NCBI GenBank assembly: GCA_004194705.1
Contig: SADC01000939.1
Location: forward strand, 106,235 to 170,234
From: Ditylenchus dipsaci
Lineage: Eukaryota; Nematoda; Chromadorea; Rhabditida; Anguinidae
Direction: 5' to 3'
Length of the DNA stretch: 64,000 bases
The first letter of the stretch is position 1, and each line of letters begins with the position of its first letter. Below, in pieces: positions 24,170 through 33,300 of this stretch. Both the position numbers and the translations under genes were made by a program. The notes below the pieces were generated by a model that worked only from the letters and a program-made list of their open reading frames with translations, was not told the origin of the DNA and did not search any database.

Positions 24170-24250
24170 AAACGGGTATGCGACAATTCATCCCAGGACA
24201 ATTCTGGGTTAATATTGACCTGGGGATGAATTGTCCGTGTCCCGATTTAA
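24170..24250. repeat. Small hairpin element
   Basis: GCGACAATTCATCCCAGG and CCTGGGGATGAATTGTCCG form the stem of an approximately 65-bp hairpin. No other copy noticed in the window. Confidence 0.55.
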
Positions 24251-24797
24251 ATCTTTGAAAAATTTTCACCTTCCAATTTCACCAAGCTTTCTTGCTTTTT
24301 TTAGCTTTATGGACTCTTTCATAAAAAGCTTAGGTTTGCTCCTTTCAGTCTGAATTTTCTATAATTTCACAACTATTTTTTATAAGCACTCTCCAAAATG
24401 TTTGACTTAAGCTTCCAAAAGAGTAGTCATGTCAATTGTTTTGTTCTCTTGCAAGTTCAGTCTGGCTCCAATGGAGATGGCCAACCCCTTCCATTCAATT
24501 TGCCACCCTCCACAAGCAGGAGGAAAGTTGCCAGCTGACTGCCGAACCAAAAGGTTAGGGGCGACTTCTGCCGCTTAATTTAATGCCATTTCACAACCAC
24601 AATGTCCTCCTTTGTCATTCTTCTTCATACTGCCACTACTGACCTAATATAAAGGAATTCTTGGGTGGGTGAGTGGATGAGCATAAATTGATAAGTCAAG
24701 GGCCATCTAATTCAATCATCAGCCGCTAATTTGGCCATCCTCACAACTTGTCACTAGTAATTACATAAGCAGATTTCGCGGACTGACCAGCTCCTAC

Positions 24798-24883
24798 CAC
24801 CACTCAATAGAATTTTCGTTGCAGCTTGTGCCCATGGTCACTACAAACAGCCAGTAAATCATGACTGGAATTTGATGTGGCAT
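24798..24883 (-). CDS. Possible first exon encoding a signal peptide
   Basis: The minus strand from ATG at 24881-24883 reads MPHQIPVMIYWLFVVTMGTS then CNENSIEWW, a plausible secretory leader, and reaches a GTAGGAG donor at 24797. The surrounding 24440-25020 is less AT-rich than its neighbours and holds no obvious repeat, so a small secreted-protein gene or regulatory region is possible. The next exon is not identifiable; a GTCAGT frame after ATATTAG stops quickly. Low confidence. Confidence 0.2.
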
Positions 24884-25319
24884 GCGGTGGATGATATTAT
24901 TATTCTTGTTTTTATGGCCGTTTGTAGTGAACCCTCCTAATTTGTGGGTGCAAGGCTCATTGAACATGCTTGGCTGCCCTAATGGATGTGTTTGCTCCTC
25001 GGCCACCGTGGTTTGCAGGTAAATTTTGTTAGCTGAGGTCGTTTAAAAGATTGATATTTTTTCATCAAGCTTTTTAGTTAAAAAAGAAATATAAGACTAT
25101 CGTAGGCTTGTCAATACATGAGATTAAAATAACCAAAAATATCAAAAATTGAAAAGAAAAGGTGGAATGAATCGAAAATGATGAAAAAATAAAAAAAATA
25201 ACTAACCATTTTAATAATTCACACAAAATTATCCTCGTATTAGAAAATTAGGCGCTAGTATAAAATAATCCCAACCCAACCTGAACTTATAAAATCGCTG
25301 TAACTACCCTTTCGAACAA

Positions 25320-25450
25320 CAAATTTAGGCGTAGCCTTTAGGCTTGGGGGTAGATCAGCGTACGGAAGTTGTGACTAATAAATAGTTACGCACATTTTTC
25401 GGGTCTGGGATATATATTTGGGTGCTCTTTACTTGAGTTTTAAAAGGCGT
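25320..25450 (+). repeat. Dispersed repeat (GCGTACGGAAGTTGTGAC family), copy 2
   Basis: Matches 4497-4660 and inverted 34370-34520. It is followed by a G-run and CTATTCAATACTAGGGTC, a degenerate version of the terminal GTATTCTATACTAGCG. Confidence 0.65.
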
Positions 25451-25587
25451 AAGCTGGGGGGGGGGGGGCTATTCAATACTAGGGTCAAAAATTAATAAAA
25501 TAGAGGCAACCGGACAAAAACGACTTTTCCGGATCTGTCGCGCGAAAAAAACCAAATTTTGGCGCTACTTGCATATAAAAAAAATAA

Positions 25588-25785
25588 GCTTGTCAACCCT
25601 AAGAAAAAATTATTTTTGGGTTGCAAAAAATTTATATACAAGTTTGAACGTTATCTTATGAGGGGTTTCACTAAATAATTTTGAGTGATTTAGCGAAACC
25701 CATCATAAGATAATATCTAAAGCTTTCATTTCAAATTTTTCGCAACCCAACAATAATTTTTTCTTAGGGGTAACAAGCTCTTTTT
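25588..25785. repeat. Palindromic element
   Basis: The arms AACCCTAAGAAAAAATTATT and AATAATTTTTTCTTAGGGGT pair, then TTATCTTATGAGGGGTTTC with GAAACCCATCATAAGATAA. The centre is a short AATTATTT loop region. Confidence 0.75.
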
Positions 25786-26284
25786 CAAGCCTGAATCACA
25801 TAATCCTAAATCACATCCACTGCACCATGCTGCTTACGAGGAAAACTAGACAAAACTTGACTATATTGTACACAAAAAATAACTCACTTTCAAAGTCTAT
25901 TTTCTCAACGTACACTGATTGAGGGGAAAATTGGCAAGTGGAGCATTAATAGGCATGCCATAAGCTTTCGTTGGTATATTAGTTTGTCTGAACGCCACCT
26001 TAAAGGACCATACTTGTGATGCGAATAAGAATTTGACAATTTGACAATTTTTGGCCTTTTTGGGGTTACCAAGTGCAATAGTTCCCATCTTCGCTGTCCG
26101 ACCGGGAAAGACGATTTTCTTCTATATTTCATACCCGTTTTATTTCGTCGACCGCTCATTTTGTAGAGAAGATTCGTGGCTACCAAATGAGTGTCGACAG
26201 CAAAAAACAATTGTGGAAATATGGGAGAAAATCGGGTAAATTTATTGTCCGGATTCTCATCCTCCATCCTAGCATTTTCTGTAT

Positions 26285-26525
26285 TGAAGGACCATGGTTT
26301 TGCGCGCAGCGGTTGTCCGCGCCTATTCAAATTTTTTTCATAACCATTAAACTTCTGTACGGATTTTTCAACTTTTTTTTTTTTCAAACAAAACTATACC
26401 TAAAATTAAATTCTAGGTCTTTTTTTTTGTTAGAGACCGTGTTGGAAATTCGTACAGAACTTCAATGATTAGGAAAAAAAATTGAATTGGCGGGGGCAAC
26501 CGCTGCGCGCAAAAACCATGGTCCT
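26285..26525. repeat. Foldback element with AAGGACCATGGTTTTGCGC ends
   Basis: Left AAGGACCATGGTTTTGCGCG and right CGCGCAAAAACCATGGTCCTT are inverted. Sequences inside (GCGGTTGTCC..CAATTC) match the element at 20430-20680 and a fragment at 4390-4450. It abuts another foldback starting with the same AAGGACCATA letters. Confidence 0.78.
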
Positions 26526-26720
26526 TTGAAGGACCATACTTGTTTCATGCAAATAAAAAGTTTGGCAAATTCAAATGCGCGCAGAACACTTCTCTTTTGT
26601 CTCGCACTCTACTCTTTGGAGTTATTTCAAGCGACTTAAAAGAGTAGAATGCGAGACGAAAGAGAAGTGTCCGCGCGCATTTGTCATATTCTCATTTGCA
26701 TCAACAAGTATGGTCCTTTA
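26523..26720. repeat. Adjacent foldback element with AAGGACCATACTTGT ends
   Basis: AAGGACCATACTTGT and ACAAGTATGGTCCTT frame arms ATGCGCGCAGAACACTTCTC and GAGAAGTGTCCGCGCGCAT, with a central AGAGTAGAATGCGAGACG/CGAGACAAAAG-type pairing. A related end occurs at 26000-26040, so part of a second copy lies to its left. Confidence 0.75.
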
Positions 26721-26904
26721 AGTTCGTGCCTTTTCCGTATAAGCCTAAAAACACGACAGTCAGACTAAATCATATATGCCACCTACCTACCTATCCACCC
26801 ACCTTGCGTGATCACCTACCTATCCTACCTGAAATTCTGGTATCATCCAGGCGGTTCAGGTACCATCCAGGTAATCCCATATATTGGGACCATTTTCATT
26901 TCGG

Positions 26905-26985
26905 TTTTGTCGCGCGACAAAACCGGATATAGTCTGTTTTGTCGCGCGACAAAACCGACTATATCCGGTTTTGTCGCACAGCAAA
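26905..26985. repeat. TTTTGTCGCGCGACAAAA palindrome array
   Basis: Three occurrences of TTTTGTCGC within 80 bp, two as the complete 18-base palindrome TTTTGTCGCGCGACAAAA, alternate with CCGGATATAGTC/GACTATATCCGG. Confidence 0.75.
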
Positions 26986-27412
26986 TACTGTTAAAGTCCG
27001 GCATTGTCCGGTTTCCAAAATAGAGAATGCATTTCGAACAATTTCAAAAATGTTCTAAAGTTATCTGCTCTACACACGGTCGAGTCTCAATATAAGAAGC
27101 CCTTGATACAGCAACCACGGAGTTCCTCTATAACAATACCCCTTTCCATATAGCGCCACCTATTTGGTCAAATAATTTGGCGGGTCGGTATATAAACATA
27201 AACAATTTTACATATAACAGGAATGGAATCAAAATTTACAAAAAAAAAAAGAGTTCATTTTGACTACCTTTAGAAGAAAATGATTCATTTTATTCAGTAA
27301 TTATTTTTACTTTCAATCAAAAAAAAACTTTGACGTGAAACTTCAAAAATCTCTATATAGTATTGGGTCGGGTGGGTGGGTGGATCACACTTTTAATGTA
27401 TCGTCAAATTTT

Positions 27413-28130
27413 CAGCCACTTTTATATGAAAAGTCGGTATTGATATTATATAATGGTGAAAACTAGAGAATCTCAGCTACAAAATGAGCTATTAAACAGT
27501 GGATTTTGAAAGGTTTTAGGGGTCGAACTGGTACGGACAAGCTCTCAAGTCAGTTGCTTTTTCGGTGGAGTTTTTCCTATTTTTAACTTCAGACACAATT
27601 TTGAGCCACTTTTATAAAAAAAAGTCGGTGTTGATGTTTTATAATGGTGAAAACTAGAGAATCTGAGCTACAAAATAAACTATTAACCTGTAAGGTTAGA
27701 AAAGTGTAAAGGTCGAGGCCCGGAAAGCTCTCAACTCAGTGGGTTTTTAGGTGTACTTTTTCCTATTTTTTAACTTCAGACCAATTCTGAGCCACTTTAT
27801 AGAGAAGTCGTGTTTATGTTTCATGATGGTGAGAACTGAAAGAATCTCAGCTTATAAAATGAGTTATTAACCAGTGATGTTAGAAGAGTGTAAGGTCTCG
27901 AACTGGTACGGACAAGCTCTCAAATCAGTTGCTTTTTCGGTGGAGTTTTCCTATTTTTAACTTCAGACACATTTTGAGCCACTTTTATAGAGAAAGTCAG
28001 TGTTGATGTTTTATAATGGTGAAAACAAAAAAATTTCAGCTACAAAATGAGCTATTTAACGTGGATTTTGAAAAGTGAACGGGTTTAAACTGCCCGGACA
28101 AGCTCAAAACTCATTGGTTTCTCAGGTGTG
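27413..28130 (+). repeat. Tandem repeat, about 187-bp unit, about 3.8 copies
   Basis: The mark GAGCCACTTTTATA recurs at about 27415, 27603, 27789 and 27977. Each unit contains ATGGTGAAAACTAGAGAATCT, GCTACAAAATGAGCTATTAA and GACAAGCTCTCAA in the same order. Units differ by a few per cent plus small indels. No coding potential. Confidence 0.85.
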
Positions 28131-28256
28131 GATTTAAGGTGGATGTTCCGGTTTAAACCCAATTTTTGGCCAGTTTTTGCCGATTAATGTCAAATATCTC
28201 TGCGGAACCCTCAAGCTCAACATCTTGGCTTCCTTTTAAGCACAATCACGTATAAT

Positions 28257-29887
28257 CGAAATTGGATAGGCGAGCATGGGCGAGGGTAGGCGAGGATAGG
28301 CGAGGGTAGGCGAGATAGGCGAGAGTAGGCGAGGATGGGCAAGGGTAGGCGAGGATAGGCGAGGATGGGCAAGGGTAGGCGAGGATGGGCGAGGATGTGT
28401 GAGGGTAGGCGAGGATAGGCGAGGGTAGGCGAGGATGGTGAGGGTAGGCGAGGATAGGCGAGGATGGGCAAGGGTAGGCGAGAATGGGGCGAGGATGTAG
28501 TGAGGGTAGGCCGAGGATAGGCGAGGGTAGGCGAGATAGGCTGAGGTGGGCAAGAGGCAGGTAGAATGGGCGAGGATGGGCGAGGATAGGCGAGGTAGGG
28601 CGAGATGTGTGAGGGTAGGCGAGATAGGCGAGAGTAGGGCGAGGATGTGTGAGGGTAGGCGGGATAGCGAGCGTAGGCGAGGATGTGTGAGGTAGGCGAG
28701 TTAGGGGCGAGGGTAGGCGAGGATAGGCGACGGTGGCGAGGATGTGTGAGGGAGTAGGCGAGAATAGGCGAGGTAGGCGAGGATGTGTGAGGGTAGGCGA
28801 GGATAGGCAGAGCGGTAGGCGAGGATAGGCGAGCGGTAGGCGAGATGGATAGGGGAGGGGGGGTAGGCCGGAAAGGAATAAGGGGGCGAAGGTAGGCGAG
28901 GATGTGTGAGGGTAGGCGAGGATAGGCGAGAGTAGGCGAGGATAGGCGTGACGGATAGGCCGAGGGTAGGCGAAGGCGAGGGTAGGCGATTGATAGCAAG
29001 GGGGTAGGCGAGGATGTGTGAGGGTAGGCGAGGATGTAGGGTAGGGAGTATAGGCGAGGGTAGGCGAGGATGTGTGAGGGTAGGCGAGGAATAGGCGAGG
29101 ATAGGCAAGGGTAGGCGAGGATAGGCAGGGTAGGCGAGGATAGGCAGGGTAGGCGAGGATAGGCGAGGGTAGGCGAGGATGGGCAAGGGTAGGCGAGGAT
29201 AGGCGAGGGTAGGCGAGGATAGGCGAGGATAGGCGAGGATAGGCAAGGTAGGGCGAGGATAGGCGAGGGTAGGCGAGGATAGGCGAGGATGGGCGAGGAT
29301 AGGCAAGGGTAGGCGAGGATAGGCGAGGGTAGGCGAGGATAGGCAAGGGTAGGCGAGGATAGGCGAGGGTAGGCGAGGATGGGCAAGGGTAGGCGAGGAT
29401 GGGCGAGGATGTGTGAGGGTAGGCGAGGATAGGCAAGGGTAGGCGAGGATAGGCGAGGATGGCAAGGGTAGGCGAGGATGGGCGAGGATAGGCAAGGGTA
29501 GGCGAGGATAGGCGAGGGTAGGCGAGGATAGGCAAGGGTAGGCGAGGATGGGCGAGGGTAGGCGAGGGTAGGCGAGGATAGGCAAGGGTAGGCGAGGATA
29601 GGCAAGGGTAGGCGAGGATAGGCGAGGGTAGGCGAGGATAGGCAAGGGTAGGCGAGGATAGGCGAGGGTAGGCGAGGATGGGCAAGGGTAGGCGAGGATG
29701 GGCGAGGATGTGTGAGGGTAGGCGAGGATAGGCAAGGGTAGGCGAGGATAGGCGAGGGTAGGCGAGGATGGGCAAGGGTAGGCGAGGATGGGCGAGGATG
29801 TGTGAGGGTAGGCGAGGATAGGCAAGGGTAGGCGAGGATAGGCGAGGGTAGGCGAGGATAGGCGAGGATGGGCAAGGGTAGGAGAGG
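28257..29887 (+). repeat. G-rich 10-bp minisatellite, 1.6 kb
   Basis: Units are variants of GGCGAGGATA, GGCAAGGGTA, GGCGAGGATG and TGTGAGGGTA. The right two thirds is regular with a higher-order 90-bp period (the TGTGAGGG unit returns at about 29708 and 29798). The left third (about 28480-29060) is broken by many one-base indels. Because 10 is not a multiple of 3, all three minus frames stay open and translate to the same LAYPRLPSPI-type decapeptide, so the long frames are an artefact. Runs of G could form quadruplexes. Confidence 0.92.
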
Positions 29888-29889
29888 TA

Positions 29890-30378
29890 GAGTAGCTTAG
29901 TCAACAGGTAGGGTGGATGATCTACCCTAACCATTAACGCACTCGGAAGATAAATCTACCCGAACAACTAATGTTCCGAACAACATAGGCGCCTGCAGAC
30001 CCTAGTAAAAAATATTTGGGGCTTTAAAAATACAAATCTTTTTAAAAAGCACAATTCCCATCCCTGCCAGTATAACCTGTGGCTATTCTGAGGTAATCGA
30101 ATGTATATATATATATCACTAGCTAAACAAATTAACTTGCAACTACCTTGCTCCTTTAAGTTGTGATGAAGGTGGAACGCATCAATGGGATCAAAATAGA
30201 ATAAGGAGAAAGGAGATGCATATCAAGAAAGCTCATTGATTCTTGACTCACTCAGCGATTCATTAGACTACATCAAACAATTCATCGTACATTCCTGCAA
30301 CCATGTCATCATCAAAAATGATACCTTCTTGGTCTAGCCATAATAGAACAAATAAAATTTGTGGATATCGGCAGATAG
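29890..30378 (+). other. Upstream region of the anchored orphan gene
   Basis: It contains a short TATATATATATA tract at about 30100-30114 and several ATGs in short frames. The first exon of the downstream gene (start codon and presumably a signal peptide) should lie here or further upstream, but I cannot place it. Confidence 0.3.
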
Positions 30379-33300
30379 ACTTTTACCCAATGGTATTTTT
30401 ACTATGATGAATCCAACAGTAGATTCAAAAATACTTTTATAGCATTCCGCGGTATTCGGAAATCTCCACGACAATTTGTGGTCCAAAATTTCACATGTGC
30501 ATCTGCTGGACGGGCTTGCTTTGGCTGGTTAAGTTCAATTGAGCATTTCTGGTTCCGCAACGTTACTATAGAAAGGTTAAATTTGTAACTAATAGATTTT
30601 TCTACTTAATAATTTTCAGGATTTCAAAGTTGGCATTTTCTAAGGTAAATTTTCGAAACTTCTAGGGCGGTCCATTCCTATGAAAATTTTTGGCTAGAAG
30701 TGTTATCAAAAGATTTGTGTAGCAGAACTCATTGCCCTTGAAAAAGATTTTTTAATAGGACTTCCAAACTAAAATATTTTGTAATGTAGACCAGGGGCCT
30801 ATTCCAATAGTTTAAAGTAAAAAGTGTACCACCACTTTGAAGTTCAAAGCAAAATTTAAAAGCTCAAAGTTCCCGACCTTGACACCTGGGTATCACTTCT
30901 TGGTTATTTAGGTACTATCGAGTACCACTATCTGGATACCTCTTCTATGGGTAATATCCTAGGTGAATCCTAACTGAATGCAATTATCCAAGGGTTTGAG
31001 TACCATCCAAGTGATCAGTTGTTATCAAACAATTGGCAAACCCTGTACTTAAAGTAGTAATGTAACTGACCACTTGATAGATTAATTTACACCTCTGTTC
31101 AACAAAAACATTCAGCTGTCTAATATCAAATACCTCTACTTCCGAGAAGCTTCCATTGAAATTATTGAGGCTGGCGCTTTTGGTAGGTTCTCAAAAATAT
31201 CATAGTTTGTGGCAAACCTGATTTTTTTGCAGCACACATGAAAGGAATTCAACACTTTTATATGCGTGAAAAGATCCATATTTCTTCAATATCAGATCAC
31301 ATTTTTGTCGGCTCAAGCATAAACGAATTGATTTTCGGTAAGATAAATTAGCTCAAACAAACGCAATTGCGTTTTATTGAAAATAATTATTGAAAATGAT
31401 TCTTCTTCAGAAAATGCCCAGATTCGCTCAACTGATTTAAGCTTTGTTGGTCTCAATGCTCAACAGGTGTCATTCATCAACTGTAGAATACACTCTCAAA
31501 AACGGTCTCATCTCCGAAGAATAGCAGTGCAAACAGTGGAAAATTTCCAAGCCAGAAATAGTTCATTCAACAGAGTGGTTGTGTCCATGTTTTACAACTT
31601 TACTTCGGTGTCTTTTGAAGACTCTAAAATTGGCCATATTTCTGCATTTGCTCAATCTTCTTCAAATTTTGCTGCTTCACATTGGGCAAATAAAATTTAA
31701 ACGTTGCTTTATCAACCAGTGGCATTCATACGCCTTCAATTCGGCTAGGAATATTGGCTTAATATTGCTGAAAAACTCCAGGTGAATGAATTTTGATGAG
31801 CAATAAATTCGAATTTTGCCTTGGTCTTCCCTGTGGTTTGAAAAAGTATTTAAGAGTACTTTTGGCTCGGAGTATGCTATCAAAAGATTTCGAAAGATTT
31901 TGGAGACCAAGGCAAAAATTTCGAATTTTTGATTACCCTATTACATTTTCCGATTACACTTTAATAAGTAGATCAAACACGCTGAGCTTCAATCTGTCCT
32001 TATAATTGGCATATTGTCGATAAAAAATGGACTTTCCTTATATATTTTTCAAAAAAATTGACATTTCTTGACCCCTACTTAACTTCTTTTTGACGTAACT
32101 TCCTGGAGAGACGACTTTTTCATCCTTTTTTTGCACTTTCAGACGTAAAATCGAATTTGCTTTCTTATGATAGTCATAAAAGATGAACAGGACCCCTTAT
32201 TTTTTTCGGTAGAGGCCTTTTCACAGCGAAAAAATATGTTGAGACAAAAAATCCCGTTTTTATGCTTTTTTATCAAAGTATTTTTTGTCGCATGCCAAAT
32301 TTTTTATTAAAGTATGAAAGCGCTGTCAATTCTGCGTCAAATAGTTTATTGTTCGTGAATTAGAGTCAAAGAAAAAACTGACAAACGTTCAAAAGGAAAA
32401 ACATTCACTTTTTAGTAATTTCTAACAACACTTTTTAAAAGCGCGCCTGAAAAAAAAATTTCTGTGAAAATATATATTGTTGACCAAAATTAAAGTTGTT
32501 CAGAATTAATTCAGAAACACAATGATCCGAAAAAAATTGGGCTAAAAATGAGGTAACAAGATTCCTTATAGACTTCTTCAGTATTACGGAAAACTTCTTG
32601 TAAATTATCTAAATGCTCCACTGGCTCGAAACGATGTTTTTCATTTTATTCAAGACTGGGGGCAGCTTTCCAAAACTGCTTTAAAACACAAGGACAAAAA
32701 CACGGTTTTGAAGCAGTGTTCTTTTAGGTGAAATTATGGCAGTAGTGTGCTTGACCTTTTTGTGATATTTATATTCACCTTTAGGGGCCACTTTTTTTGC
32801 CTTGGTCCCCCTGTTGTTTTATATTGAAAAATGCCTTGATTCGTCCATTATAGTTATATTGATACTGTGATTATGGTGATCATGGTGATTATGGTTAACA
32901 TGATCACCTTCAAAACAACAGGAGGAACCAAGGCATTTTTGAAGAAAAAAGAACAGGCGGGACCAAGGCAAAAATGTGTTCCCTAAAGGTGAATAGGGCC
33001 GCAGTAGTGTGCTTGACCTTTTTGTGATATTTCTTGAGTTCGCGCCTTTTTCAACTTTTTGATTTTCAAAACCATTATTTAAACTTTTTTAACTTAGGCG
33101 AAACCTCAGGCGCAGGGCAGGCTACTCATGTTAGGAAGGGCTCATAAGTATTTTCCGAACTACACAATGGCTTAAAAAAAAGAAAATTGAAAAAAGAGCG
33201 AAACCAAATAATGTCTCGAAAGATGCCAAACGCCTACGCCCCGAAAATACGGTATTTAGTATAAAAATTGAGTTTTGTAAATTTTGACTCTTTATGGTTT

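Noticed and set aside
28217..29934. Three overlapping minus-strand open frames of 374-562 codons rich in Ser-Pro-Leu-Ala-Tyr
   Set aside because: They are the three readings of a 10-bp tandem repeat. The repeat length guarantees the same decapeptide in every frame; no start context, introns or flanking coding sequence support a gene.
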